Assembly (NCBI GenBank): GCA_010909165.1
Contig: MU008180.1
Location: 61,884-125,883, forward strand
Length of the DNA stretch: 64,000 nucleotides
Source of the DNA: Anthoceros angustus
Lineage: Eukaryota > Streptophyta > Anthocerotopsida > Anthocerotales > Anthocerotaceae
Direction of reading: 5' to 3'
The notes under the pieces are model-generated. The model was not told where the DNA came from, ran no database searches, and saw nothing but the letters and a program-made list of their open reading frames with translations. Both the position numbers and the translations under genes were made by a program. Position 1 is the stretch's first letter; each line of letters begins with the position of its first letter. Shown piece after piece: positions 31,971 through 44,689 of the stretch.

Positions 31971-34900
31971 ATGGCCGGCCCTGACGTATTTGAGGCCTAC
32001 TTTAGAATTGCGGATTCTGATCAAGATGGGCGTATAAGTGGAGCTGAAGCAGTGGTGTTTTTTCAGGGTTCCGGTCTGCCGCAACTTACTTTAGCCAAGG
32101 TACTTAGCAATTTCTTCAAGGAGAACATAATGATGTGGCAGCGAGAATTGTGACATGTTTTCTCCTCTTTCATCTTGTAGATCTGGCAATTTGTAGATTC
32201 GGGTCAAACGGGATTCCTTTCCAAGCCTGAGTTTTTCAAAGCTCTCAAGCTTGTAACAGTTGCTCAATCAGGGAGGGACCTAACCCCAGATCTCGTGCGA
32301 TCAGCCTTGGAAGGACCAGCTGCATCTCGGATCCCAGCTCCGAAGATTATTACACCAGCAAGTGATGCCGGGTTGCCGTCTCAACCATTTCAATCTGTAG
32401 CTCCTCACTCGACCAAGATTTTACCACCACAACCAACGGGCTCTCCTTCCGATGTAAAGCAGGGTTCAGTATGGCCCGGAACTTCGAGCAATGTGCTTCT
32501 TGCTGGCCTAGTGCCTCCCGTCCCAGATGCATCCTCGGCTTCCTTGTTTGGAAACTTGGGGATCGAGGCTTGGGTGAAGCCTGGCACCCCAAATACGCAA
32601 ACTGCTACTGCAGCAAGCAGCATAATAAGTGGCCTCAAGAAAGACAAAACCTCTACTGTTGTGATTCCTGCGAAGCTGCAGGATGTATTTTCAGATGGGG
32701 AGTTCAAAGCAACGCCGCCAGGTGTCGCAAACCTGAATGCAGCTAGTGGGTTCTCTCCTGTGCATATCATCAACAGTGGAACAGACTCTGATAAGATAGG
32801 TAGAAACCTTCCGGGTGGTAATAGCGGTGGTCCCACAGTTGCTAATTCAGGGCTCCAGGCCAGGGACAGCGTTAGCACGGCAAGCACAGGTTATGGCCTC
32901 AATGCATCTAAGGCGTATGACAGGAAGCCTTCATCGTCTACCCTGGGGAGACCAGCATCAGAAGGTGTACAGCGGGGTGATGGAACTCCAAGGGGAATGC
33001 TGCCTGTGGTAAATGGTGTTCAATCAATGCAGCCAGCACCAATCGTTGTTGGTGCATCAGGGCACGCAGCAGTATCTGCTGCACCTGCTGTGCCGAGACT
33101 GTCCGTGCCCTTGTCTCCAAGAGACTTCGGGGGTGGGGCTCCTGAGGTGGTTGCAGTTAGTGCTCCATGGCCAAAAATGACCCGAGTTGAATTGGAGCGC
33201 TATTCTAAGATGTTCTTTGAGTTAGATACAGACAAAGATTTAAAGATAACAGGAGCACAAGCCCGAGATTTGTTTCTGGGGTGGCAGCTTCCCATGGGTA
33301 AATACTTGGAGGCTTCATCTCTTGCCTTCCATTCTGCCAGATACAAATTGCTTGGGGTGTTTAAGCGAGCTCGTATGTCCCCTGTTTGTTTCAGAGATGC
33401 TGAAAAGGGTGTGGGACTTAGCTGATGAGGATCTCGATGGCATGCTATCGCTTAAGGAGTTTGGCTCGGCAATGTACTTGATTGAACGGTTTAGAGAAGG
33501 CAGATCCTTGCCTTCAGTCCTACCTAAGGGCTTTTATCTGGAAGATTCTTCTCTTCAAGTCCAGGTTCATTTGGTCGTGTTGACCTCTTGCTGCTAAACT
33601 GTGTCTTGGCCTTGTGTCAAACTTACAGGTGTAATGCTTATTCATATCAATTCCCTGCTAGCTGTCAAATGAGTTTATGCTATGAGTCATTTCTCTTGAC
33701 CAACTTAGGTAACCAGTGCGAATTGGACTTAGCAGCCAGGCTTGCTAGAGCAGGTCTCTTTGAGTGGCCAAGTTCCTCTGAAACTGGAAAACACTTATGT
33801 GGGTTTATATGTGCAGGCTCCCTCCGTTGGAATAACAGTGCCGCAATCAGTAGTACCCATGCTCGATTCGCGTATGGTCAATCAACTTGGTAAAACGGAG
33901 CAAGACACTTTGACAACTCAATATCAAGATGCTGAGAGAGCTGGGAAAAAGGCAAGTCTGAACATTCTATGCCCAGTTTTAGTTCATATAGTGCTCCTCC
34001 AGGCTGAAATTTTGTGTTTCCTAACAAAAGATTGAAGCTCCAGACACTTGTTTCGGGCTGACAGGTTGCAGATGCAGAGAAGGAACATTTTGACACCCAG
34101 CAGAAGATTGATTACTATCAGAAGAAACTACAGGAACTCGTCAGTAAATTTCTTCAATCTGTTTCATTTAAGGCACAGAGATTTGCTTGCATGCACGTCA
34201 GCTTTATCAAACAACGAAATACTTTCCCATCTTTTCCACGACTAGTCAGAAGTTTGAGATACGTTGGTATGATGAGCACAGCGTTGTGTACGCTTTTGCA
34301 TTGAACATTCACCTTTTCTCCCCGACTGTGCCAGGTTTTGCACAAGAGCAGGTGTGACATCCAGCTGATGAACATCACACAAAGAGTTGTCGCAGATACA
34401 CAGGAGGTGTTTCTTTGTATCATGCATCTATTTCAATTTGGAGTGTTGGTTCCATTGCACCATAGTTGACTGTTGTCACTACTCGTAAACTGAAGCTGGA
34501 GATTTTGACCAAGAGGTTTGATGAAAAAGTAAGGGAGTCGAAGGATGCCGACGCCCAAGTACTCAGTCAAGGCGAAGCGTTGAACAGAATCCAGGTTTTA
34601 TGCTCGGCAGATCATGTGAAGAATTTGAAGAGGAACTGCGTTTGCCATCTGAACTGTCGCGGGTTGTCGGTCAACTCTCTGAAATATTATTGCATGGCTC
34701 GTTTCAGAGGAGGAAAGCTGAACTTTCTGAAGCAGTTGCCAGATTAGAACAAGCTGATGTCCCTGGATCGTTGCAGGTACATTCTCCTACAGTCACCGAG
34801 TTCATTTGTAGCGTCAACCGACAGCTCATACTAAATGACAGAAGTTTAAGTTCTCCTACAGTCACCGAGTTCATTTGTAGCGTCAACCGACAGCTCATAC

Positions 34901-36040
34901 TAAATGACAGAAGTTTAAGTCCCAGCGACTGCATATGCGTATAACACTAAACTGGCTGCTCTAAGAGATGGTAGCTCGTCATTAGACGCGTGCAGATCGC
35001 ATTTGGAGCGACGTGGACGAGCTGACCAAAACCTTAAGCGCACGCTGCCAACAACTTGGCCTCCGTGTGAATTCACTCAAGCTCTCTCTTGAATAGTCCT
35101 GCTCTGCTAGCAATCTGCCGACACGATGCTCGAGTATCATGTGGCCGAAATTGCTGAAACTTTTTTTGGGGGTTTGCTGATGTCAACTGTGTGTTTTCAT
35201 CAGGAGTACCACAAGGACCACAAGTATATCCCGTGAAGTATGATGATCACTGGGATAAGTTTCACGACGATGGTGAGTCCGACATGAAGGTCTATCCTTT
35301 AGCTTGCAAGTGCCAACCCCAAGTTCACCCGAATTCCGTCTGCAGATCCGAAGAAGACGATGTTTGACACTCCTGTTAAAAGAAATCCACTTGTTTCATC
35401 TTCAAACAGAGGTTTCGGACCTGAACAGCCTCATGGTGATTTTACATCCAGCTCTCATCCACATGGGAAGAGCAACCTCGGAAATCCAGCAGCCAGGAAC
35501 AGGAGTGGGGAGATTCACGGGTACAATTTATCATATTTCTGTCTGCAAGTTCCATAACGCAAACTATCGTTCTCAAAAATGGCGACCTGCCTGCAGAGTT
35601 TTCAGTGAAGCGGAGGTATTTGATTGGAGGGATGTTTATCCCGGTGACAGTACAAAACCTCAAGTGCATTCCCATTCCAAAGTGTATACAACTGAGGCAA
35701 GTTCCTTGCCCTGTCCAGCCCAAGTGTGACAAATGACTTTCTCGCTGACCCAACGTTTTCCCCGCAGGATGGCAGCTATGACCAGGGGAATGATTATCGC
35801 CGGTACGATGCTCCAGCCACCAGTGCTGACAGATTTGCAAAGTCCCGTAGAGAGAATGGGCCTCATGACTCCCCCCTGTTTTCAAGCAGCCCTGTCCACC
35901 CCAAACTCGTGTTTGGATCTGACCCCCATCAAGAGACTTCCAACATCGATGCTCCGCCAACCAAGGGTCCCGCGCAATACGATGACGACCCTTTTGTAGG
36001 CATGGGCCCTTTTGGCGGGGGAATCGTGGGATCAGACTGA
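31971..36040 (+). CDS. EH-domain TPLATE-complex subunit (AtEH/Pan1-like), about 863 aa, 13 exons
   Basis: Plant EH1/EH2 proteins act in the TPLATE complex in clathrin-mediated endocytosis at the plasma membrane. Exons: 31971-32099, 32181-33297, 33395-33564, 33817-33951, 34065-34139, 34335-34406, 34466-34594, 34708-34776, 34986-35064, 35204-35272, 35346-35520, 35597-35696, 35768-36040; phases agree. EH1 (about 1-90) has an EF-hand loop DSDQDGRIS; EH2 (about 371-460) has WPKMTRVELERY and DEDLDGMLSLKEF. The linker is Ser/Pro/Gly-rich. A coiled coil (about 480-620: YYQKKLQEL, LHKSRCD) and the acidic WDKFHDD motif follow, and the end carries DDDPFVGMGPF, a DPF adaptor-binding motif. It is shorter than the Arabidopsis members (over 1000 aa), mainly in the tail. 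The exon 4 start is the least certain junction. Introns after exons 4 and 12 have GC donors. Confidence 0.9.
34782..34919 (+). repeat. 69-bp perfect tandem duplication in an EH-gene intron
   Basis: Units 34782-34850 and 34851-34919 are identical and begin TTCTCCTACAGTCACCGAG. They lie in the intron after exon 8 and each contains a CTACAG acceptor-like site, so alternative splice acceptors may exist. Confidence 0.97.
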
Positions 36041-36296
36041 CATTCTCCCGGAACAATCCAACGTGGCTTGCGAGTATATCAAGTCATCACGCCTTCCTCG
36101 AGTTTTTTTTTCTTTGTATTCATTCTCTTCCTGGTCTTCTTCACCGGCCCGACACCCTGCCAAGTTCACCTCTTATGCAGGGGTGAGATAACCTGAGAAG
36201 GACGTCAAATCTCACCTTCATCTATTTTAAAATCTTTTAAGTTTCCTCGTAAGGACCAATTATGGACTGAAGCTGGGAGAGGGAAGTACGAATAGC
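36041..36296. other. 3' flank of the EH gene
   Basis: Presumed 3' UTR and short spacer with a T9 tract (36105) up to the Harbinger terminus. Confidence 0.5.
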
Positions 36297-36879
36297 TAAG
36301 GGCTGGTTTCCATGGGCAAGTTTTCATCAACTTCAACTTCTCACATGACTATATGTATACATTACGATAAAAACAAAGCGGGTTTGGGGGAAGTTTCAAC
36401 AAACTCCCACGATGATCGAGGCAGCGGGTCTAGCGAGTTTCTGACAACAGGCCGGAAGCCACCGTGTCACGTTACGGTTTTCCCGGTCTCCCAAGCGCAG
36501 CTTACAACGCGGGCAATTGCAAGGACACGGGTGTTGGAAAAGGCGGGAGGCAAGTGTGCACTCGATTAGGAAGGCGCCGCTTGGGCAAGAAGGAAAGCAA
36601 GTGCAGTGAAGCAATGGTGATGGTGAAGGCTTGGGGCAGCCATCTCAACGATGCGACTTGCCATTAAGTGCGGTGCCTTGAGTTCTTTGCTCCCCAATTT
36701 TTCCATAAGTTCCGCATTGCCTTTGGCTTTGATCTCACCTTTCACTTATCCGGCCGGGCTGTCACCTCACAAATTGATATACCCACAGCGGTCATGAGCG
36801 GGGCCCGTCCACATCGAGTTTAAGGCACCAAGGAAAGTGTGGACATTGCAGGCGCTTCACATTTTGACTAAGAAGATTG

Positions 36880-37394
36880 ATCATGAATCCAGTGATGGGA
36901 GGCAGGAAAAGAGCAGGAAGGGTTGAGCGGTGGGAGGAAGTGGCACACTACTTACATGGTGTGTCTGCTGGTCGGGCCGAGTAAGTGGGACAATCTTGCA
37001 GGATTGGAAAAAATCAATGACCATTCGGCATCCGCTAAGTGGACAAGATACATCTTGGATAGTATGGAAGAGAAGAAGGCTCACAAAATTGCCCCTAGCT
37101 TGAGCATAGCTTGTTTACAATTGAATTGTGGTTTCTGATTCACAAGCCGCTGCCCGGACTTTGCGCACTTGGGTGACACCATGCCACGGTACTACCTTTT
37201 GCTTGCTCCTCCTATCTACATTGATGAAAATTCGGATAAAGCTCATGACTTGCGGCTTCTAATGTGTGCGATTTTTGCAGACACACCTAATTCTTCAAGA
37301 GGCCTCACCTAGTGCTGCCCTCCGAACCTAGTGAGTCTCCATCACTAGCCGAGTCTTTGAACACGGGCATGGAGTCGAAGATCTGATTGATACT
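36880..37394 (+). pseudogene. Harbinger ORF1 (Myb/trihelix-like), 5' part
   Basis: The frame 36923-37138 contains KWDNLAGLEKINDHSASAKW and MEEKKAHKIAPSL, which fit the third-helix region of trihelix/Myb-like proteins encoded by PIF/Harbinger ORF1. Frame breaks occur upstream (RVERWEEVAHYLHGVS in another frame) and downstream. A further in-frame segment, FEHGHGVEDLIDT, runs right up to the retroelement insertion at 37395 and continues on the far side at 55193. Confidence 0.6.
37390..37394 (+). repeat. Target-site duplication ATACT (left)
   Basis: ATACT directly precedes the LTR start TGTGGCGGGTC and is repeated directly after the other LTR end at 55188-55192. Confidence 0.95.
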
Positions 37395-38407
37395 TGTGGC
37401 GGGTCTTTCGATGGACAGGGCGCACAATCCGTGTCGTTGTAGTATGGAGTCCGTTCCCAAGAGAATGATAGCTCCGTTTGCCGCGCTTCAGCCGATTCTC
37501 ACCTTTCTTCGGGTCCACTTCACCTTAACACACTCAATCTTCGTTTACACCCAGCTATTTATAACGTTCACCGAACAGGCCCGGTGTGGCCAAACGTTTA
37601 AGGACCCGTTTGCGTCCGCTTCGTTCGTCACTCGTTTCTTCAGTCCGTTCCTCTCATCGCTCTCTCTACACTTATCAACCTTGGAAAAAAGCAGTGGCTA
37701 CGGTCGGGACCTCCTCGTTGCTCCGGCCTCTCGTCCGGGCTCTGCACCCTCCCAGTACCTCCGGCTCACACGTTCGGTCCGCTCGGCGTTGGGCGCTCTC
37801 GACGAACACGGGTCCTCGATCGTCCTCCTGCACACACCACCACGTTAAGTCCGTCACGGGACCTTGATCAATCTCCCGGGTCGTCGTGCACCTTTCGGTG
37901 ACTCGGGACTCGCGTTAGCAGAAGACTCACAAGTGCAGAGCAGCATCAACACCAAGAAAGATGCTTTACTAGGCCTCGGCCCTCTTATCTGCGCCCAAGG
38001 CGGCGTCTTTATTACACCCCTATTACGGTGATAGCCATTTCGGTATACCTAATCGGCCTACCATCCTATTTCCTCCCCTATCTCCTTGCCATTGTGGGAA
38101 GGTCACAGGCCCGCCTCGGGATGGGTGGTCAATCCCGTCACAGCGGTTGTGGCGCAATCGGATGATCCGTGAGGCGGGCCCTCCTCTCTCCGGAATCACA
38201 GCCGGGTTGGGCTCTGGCGGGCGACCGCCGTTACCACGTCATCCTCCCTGGCCTCCCACAGGTCCTTGGCCGGTGGGGCCACCGGCTCTGCTCCCCTAAG
38301 CGTAAGTCGAAGGGGCTCCTCCTTCTTGCCCGGTCCTCGAGGTCTGTCTCGACTCACAGACTTGAGTCCGGCTCACGTTCGGTCCGCTCGGCGTGGTAAT
38401 AGGCAAA

Positions 38408-38530
38408 GTCCGGACTTGAGTCCGGACTTGAGTCCGGACTTGAGTCCGGACTTGAGTCCGGACTTGGTCCGGCCTCCCTCTGGTCCGGACTTGAGTCCGG
38501 ACTTGAGTCCGGACTTGTGGTCCGGACCTC
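38408..38530. repeat. 12-bp minisatellite TCCGGACTTGAG
   Basis: About eight near-perfect tandem copies with one interruption (38465-38488). Each unit contains the palindrome TCCGGA, and unit edges also make GAGTCCGGACTT near-palindromes. The 5' LTR (50483-50610, 51835-51905) and the solo LTR (4499-4690) hold only scattered, degenerate GTCCGGAC copies, so the array is expanded in this LTR. Confidence 0.9.
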
Positions 38531-39998
38531 GGGGTCCGGACAAAGTCAGGACTCCACCAGGTTTCCTCCCTCACGGGACTCCTCCGTGGCTCTCCCTCGA
38601 AGTCCTTCCTGTTCCCGATCGCCCGGTGACTCGCCGTTGGCCCCTCCTTCCATGGTGAGGTGCGGGGTGCTTACCTCGATCGCATCCGCGCTCCCTCGTT
38701 CTGCTCCTCTCGCGCTCCGTCATCTCAAGCAGGGGCCACTAGGGTCCTGTCTTTGTCCCGTGGCCTTCATCTCCTTGAGCCTTCCGGTCCGTCCGTTTCG
38801 TGAGTCGAGGCTTCATCTCCTTGAGGGCTCGGCGTGGTAATAGGCAAAGTCAGATCGACTTGTTGGTGCCTCTTCCACGTGTGCGGGCACCGATACTCCC
38901 TCGCCATAAGTGTTCGGGGGTGGCGTCTTTGCGGCTTGTTGGGCCACCTCCTGCCCGGTTGTGGTGGGCAGGTGTATCACGCGAGGCTACAAGGCGGCCT
39001 CGGTCACCTCCTGCAGTGCTCACTGCTCCGGCTCCGTCGTTTCCTCTCCATTGCCGGCTTACCGCCATAGCGCGGCGTTCCCTTCCGCCTTTCTCGGTGG
39101 ACCGGCTTCTTTTACGCTTCCGGTGCTCGCGCTCCTCCGTTCATTACGGCCTTTAGCTCATGACTCCCTCTCAGGCGGTCGGTACCTCCGTCCAGGCTCG
39201 GACTTCCTCCGGCTCATACATGGCAGCAGCGTCCAACTCCTTGGATAGTCGCGATTTTCCTCCGTCTTGAGGCGGGGCACTCTATTTCGTGCTCGAGTCG
39301 TGGATTCTCTCGTTGAGAATCACTGCTGCTCAAGCGCATCTTGGGTTGTAGCTCCGTGTCCTTCTTGTCCTCCATCTGCTGCCGCCTCTCCTCTACTTCC
39401 TGCGGTGTACTCGGAGATCTCTATCTCCCAGTCTTGGCCTCCATCTCCTCCTTGGTGGCCCTTGCACTCCATAGCCCTTTGTCGCGGCCTTGAGTTAGCC
39501 TCGGTGCTGTGACTCTCTCCACGGTTCGATCACGTCTGTAGTGATCCGGTCGCTCTTGGCCCTCTTGGCCCCTCCTTACGCCTCTTGGCCCTCTTGGCCC
39601 TCTTGGCCTCCATCTGCTGCCGCCTCTTGGCCCTCTTGGCCTCCATCTCCTCCTTGGTGGCCTTGCACTCCATAGCCCTTTGTCGCGGCCTTGAGTTAGC
39701 CTCTGCTGTGACTCTCTCCACGGTTCGATCACGTCTGTAGTGATCCGGTCGCTCTTGGCCCCTCCTCTCCGCGCTCCGCCACCGGCGTTTCCCTTCCGCC
39801 TCTTGGCCTCTGGCCGGGCCGCCTCCGAGTCGAGCTCTCTGCTTGTGCCGGGCCTCTTCCGCCTCTGCTGCGCTTCCCCCTTTGCAAGGTCCTCCGCCCG
39901 CTTGGCCTCCCAGGCTTGCTTGTGACCGCCTGTGAAGAACCTTAACGATCTGCTTGAACCGCCGGGCCTCGCGCTCCGCCACCGGCGTTTCCCTCCTC

Positions 39999-42195
39999 GA
40001 TCCGGCGAGGACTCCGCCTTTCCTTTGCCCCTTCACAGGTCCTTGGCCCTCTTGGCCCTCTTGGCCTCCATCTCCTCCTCCGGTGGCCTCCACTTCACAG
40101 GTCTTCTCCACTGCACTTGAGACCCCAAAGCATTCCGTCCATGGCGGTAGCAGGACTCGCCGTGTTTCTTCCACGGCCGTGGTGAGGCCCCACAAAGTCC
40201 GTAGTGGGGCCGGCATTTCTCGGTCCGCCAAGGACCTCCATACCCTTGATCGGAGTAAGTCGGTGGGTTCTCGGACCTAATCGGGACCCTCGGGTCACAG
40301 TGGTGGTCAGGAGCCTCACCCTCTTGGCCCTCTTGGCCTCTAACTCCTTTGTGCCCTCTTTCTCACAGGGCTCGGAGGAGGTGAGGGGTCGGGAGCAAGC
40401 TCTTTTGCCCCTTCACAGCCGGGGCAGGCCGGCTCGAGGTGGGGCTGCGCGGTGACCTCCTGCTCCTTGGGCCACGTCCCTTTGCCCTCCTTACGCCTCT
40501 TGACCTCTTGCCACTCCGTGGGCGGGGGTAAGTCTGGCACCTCGAGGTCTTTGCGTTGGTAAGCGGCACCGTCTTCGCCTCTTGGCTCCGTTGAGTTCGT
40601 CGGGGCTCGGCGGCCGTCGTGGTTGTTGGCTGTTCTGCGGTCGGGCCAGCGCCCTCGGCATCGGCTCCCTCACTGTCTTGCTCGGAGGGCACCAAAAGGA
40701 GGAAGGGAATCTCCTCCCAAACTTCCACAGGTGGTGAGGGGTTCGCTCAGGCGTATGGAGTCAGGAATCCTCGATCGTCCTCCTCCAGTCGCTTGGTCTT
40801 GAAGGGCGACCCCCACCTCAGGCGCCCTTGCACGCTCTACTTGGCGGGGCCTCCGGGCGCCCGTTCAAGCTCTCCTCCTTGAGCTCGAAATGTCCCCATA
40901 CATGAATCGGTATGGGGTCGGCCCGATGGCGAGGCTTCGCTCCTTAGCTTGCGTGCCTCTGGCCCAGGCAGGCGAAGATAATCCTTCCCAGTCCGCTCTC
41001 TTCCCATTGGGCGCATGCGAGAATACCAGCAGGTTATCACCAAGGTGATCCACCTTGGTGGCGAGTTCAATGGACAATGATCCGGGCTACCGCCCTTACT
41101 CGGATCCGGCGAGGACTCCGCCTTTCCTTTGCCCTCGGCCGCCTTCACTTGCTCTTGGGTTCCACCATCCTCCTCGGGTGGCCTCCACTTCACAGGTCTT
41201 CTCCATGTACCACGAGACCCCAAAGCATTCCGTCCATGGCGGTAGCAGGACTCGCCGTGTTTCTTCCACGGCCGTGGTGAGGCCCCACAAAGTCCGTAGT
41301 GGGGCCGGCATTTCTCGGTCCGCCAAGGACCTCCATACCATGATCCGAGTAAGTCGGTGGGTTCTCGGACCTAATCGGGACCCTCGGGTCACAGTGGTGG
41401 TCAGGAGTCTCACCCTCTTGGCCCTCTTGGCCTCTAACTCCTTTGTGCCCTCTTTCTCACAGGGCTCGGAGGAGGTGAGGGGTCAGGGAGCAAGCTCTTT
41501 TGCCCCTTCACAGCCGGGGCAGGGCTCGAGGTGGGGCTGCGCGGTGACCTCCACTCCTTGAGCCACGTCCCTTTGCCCTCCTCTTGACCTCTTGCCACTC
41601 CGTGGGCGGGGGTAAGTCTGGCACCTCGAGGTCTTTGCGTTGGTAAGCGGCACCGTCTTCGCCTCTTGACCGTTGAGTTCGTCGGGGCTCGGCGGCCGTC
41701 GTGGTTGTTGGCTGTTGTGCCGGTCGGGCCAGCGCCCTCCGGCATCGGCTCCCTCACTGCTTTGCTCGGAGGGCACCAAAAGGAGGAAGGGAATCGCCTC
41801 CCAAACTTCCACAGGTGGTGAGGGGTTCGCTCAGGGCATGGAGTCAGGAATCCTCGATCGTCCTCCTCCGAGTCGCTTGGTCTTGAAGGGCGACCCCCAC
41901 CTCAGGCGCCCTTGCACGCTCTACTTGGCGGGGCCTCCGGCCCCTTGGCGCCCGTTCAAGCTCTCCTCCTTGAGGAGCTCGAAATGTCCCCATACATGAA
42001 TCGGTATGGGGTCGGCCCGATGGCGAGGCTTCTCGCTCCTTAGCTTGCGTGCCTCTGGCTGAGCAGGCGAAGATAATCCTTCCCAGTCCGCTCTCTTCCC
42101 CGGGCGCATGCGAGAATACCAGCAGGTTATCACCAAGGTGATCCACCTTGGTGGCGAGTTCAATGGACAATGATCCGGGCTACCGCCCTTACTCG
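39999..42195. repeat. About 1.1-kb tandem duplication inside the 3' LTR
   Basis: GATCCGGCGAGGACTCCGCC starts at 39999 and at 41103. The following 1.1 kb (CCATGGCGGTAGCAGGACTC, ATCACCAAGGTGATCCACC and others) is repeated in order to about 42195. The other LTR has only one copy of this stretch (53110-54180). Confidence 0.9.
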
Positions 42196-43289
42196 GTATC
42201 CGGCGGATCGGATATCAACCATCCGTTGGTTGTCATTGCGTTCGAGCCTCGGCATCGGCTCCCTCCTTGGTGGCCCTATCTTCCCGCGCCTTAAGGGGCT
42301 CGGCACGCCCCTTCTTCCTCCTTGGGCGGTTGTAGGCCATCCTCGGGACCTCAAGGTCCATCGCCTCGGGTCCTCCGGAGGTTCTTGGATCGGACCTCCT
42401 TGTTGATCGCCGGCATCTTCGGGCAAACTCCGGACTAGAGTATGTCAAAGGTCGAGACCATTTGGAACACGTCCGGATGCCATTCCCCACCAATTCCCTT
42501 CCTCCGGCCGGGCCGAAGTCCGGATAGCGGGTCACAATGTTGCGCTCCACGAGGTCCATGGCTCCCAGACTCCGGCTTTTGGGTGCCATTGCTTTCTCCT
42601 CCTCTTGTTCTTTGTAGCTGGCGGTCCGGCACGATGTTCCTCCTTCGCGCGTTGTTGCTCCAACCTTGTGGTGCTCTGTGGCGGCGCCCAAAAGATAGCG
42701 CGAGCGGATTGCGGGCGCAAGGCTGTGAGGATTGCGGAGGCTGCGCGGTGACCTCCCTCCTTGGCGCTTGTGGAAATAGCGGGCGGGCGCCTCTTCGTTG
42801 TCCGTAGCGCGAGTGCATGGCTTACTCGACCCTCGCTTACTGCGGCCTTACGCGCGCGCCGCGGGCGTGAATACTGCCTGCGGCCTCAGCAGGTTCACGG
42901 TCTGACCTCGCATGCCGACCTCCACTCGGGGCCGTCCACGTGGCGCCGCCTCGTCATCCTCACGCCTCCGCTCCTAGGTTACTTTCCTGGCGTACTTATC
43001 CTATTTTGACACAGGTGGGTTCGGACTTATCCGTTACTCGGCGTAGTCGAGCTTGCCATAGTGGTACCGGGTCCGTTGTTCACTCCAGTCGGAGTATACT
43101 CGAGCCTCGTCCGGCGCTACCCCAATTTATTCCTCCTTTTCGCCTTATTTATCCTTCAATCCTAAAAAGCGAAACCCTACTTATTTCTTAACTCCCGAGT
43201 GCATAGCCACATACTCCCTTCTCATCATTGGCGTCTCGCCAACACTAAGCATGATACTTCTTCACCCGCCACCCGTTCACCCAGTGGGC

Positions 43290-44260
43290 AGCTCTCCATC
43301 TAGGCATCGTGGGCGGACCCGTTGTCATATACTTGCACCACTTGATGCGGACCCATCCATCTCGGTGAAGTTTGCACGGAAAATGCATGTACTATCATAA
43401 AGGAGGCGGTCCCTTCCTTTACATACTCCCGATTCGCGATCGTGATCGTGCCAAATCTTTGTTGGTTTTGCACTGCTGCATCTTGGTGAGCTTCTTCCAC
43501 ATCCTCTGTGTCTTTGAACAAACCCCAAAGTCGCTCGGTGGCTTTCCTCTCTGTCGGTCTCCTTCCATCATTACTCGAAAAGTGGGCACTTCAAACTCCG
43601 GCATTACGGAGAGTGTCCGTAGGTCAAGTAAGGGGTCCGTTGTGTGGTCACCTTCTCTGCTGTCGGGCATACAGTCGGATGGCGGACTTAGTATCGATCA
43701 TGGGCGTAGTTCCTTTGAGTTTATTGAGATCCTGCGGATGAGCCCATTTGTCTTCTCTGTCGGCCCATTGGCCTTAGGATTGTAGGGTGCCGTCTTGCGA
43801 TGATTGATGCGAAATACTCCGTCATGGCGGCCACCACATCATTAAGGAAATGGGTTCCCCTATCACTTACCAAGCTGCGGACATCCGTGCGGGTTATGAT
43901 GTTCTCGTCAGAATTTGGCCACGGTATTTGCGAGTCCGTTCTTGTCGCCACCGCCTCTACCCACAGTGCGATGGTCCGTTGCCACGGGATGTATCTCCTT
44001 TGTGTGTGTCTTGTCGTGGGTATAGGTCCAACAAAGTCAATACCCACTTTTGAAGGTGCGGTGCCAATATACTAGCGGCCTTTGTGTCGTCGGGGTTGGC
44101 TTTCCGATCCGACAAGCATCACACTTCTTCCTAAGCGGTGGGTGTCCCCATACATTGTTGGCCACGGTATCCGCTTCAAAATCTTTTGGTGGTGACTGTC
44201 TTTGCGTAGTGTCCTCCCCAATCCTTCGTGCATTCCCTTGGCGCTCCATCTCTGGGTTGT
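43290..44260 (-). pseudogene. Gypsy integrase, frameshifted
   Basis: Read on minus: a zinc-binding region fragment KKCDACRIGKPT (about 44145-44110), the catalytic core starting MGIDFVGPIP (44047) with VSDRGTHFLND (about 43870), and a C-terminal piece SPRWMGPHQVVQVYDNGSA ending about 43305. These match HH-CC, the first two core Asp positions and the C-terminal chromo/SH3-like region of Ty3/gypsy integrases. Frame breaks separate the pieces. Confidence 0.85.
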
Positions 44261-44689
44261 AAGTACCTTCGTTCTACTCCGTCCCTAATTTGAACACACA
44301 CCGTTGTACATTACGAAGGGTCGAGCATAGTGCACGAATGCCTCCCTCATCGAGTGATTTTGAAGCTCCATTCCCAGTACCGCTCTATTTCTTCGTGGGT
44401 CGGACGGCGGACCCTCCCTTCTCATACGCTAAGGCTGCAGTTCGTAGCTTGGGGTTCGGTCATGGGCTCCTCGGTTGTACTTGCGGCAACCAATGTCTCA
44501 TCCGGGAGCATCTTCACGATCTCTCAACACTTTCTGTTTTCAATCGTGACGAAATCGCATTTTGGTCTTGCCTCCCTTGTCTTGTTTCCACTTGACGTGA
44601 ACTCCTGCGGCAACAATATCCACCTTGCTATCCGTCCGGACGGTCCGTCTTATTCACCGGATGCTTGAGCAAAGTGGTCTACATAGAAC

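Larger units (their letters stand above)
37395..43211 (-). repeat. 3' LTR of the giant gypsy element (5817 bp)
   Basis: No gene inside. Contains a 12-bp TCCGGACTTGAG array (38408-38530), CCCTCTTGG nonamer runs (39558-39640, 40045-40070, 41410-41435), an about 199-bp duplication (39440-39765) and an about 1.1-kb tandem duplication (39999-42195). Open frames are low-complexity Ser/Arg/Pro or Glu/Lys/Arg products of these repeats. Confidence 0.93.

Noticed and set aside
39530-40231. 233-codon Glu/Lys/Arg-rich minus-strand frame in the 3' LTR
   Set aside because: Product of CCCTCTTGG-type repeats inside an LTR; the corresponding frames in the 5' LTR are broken or different.
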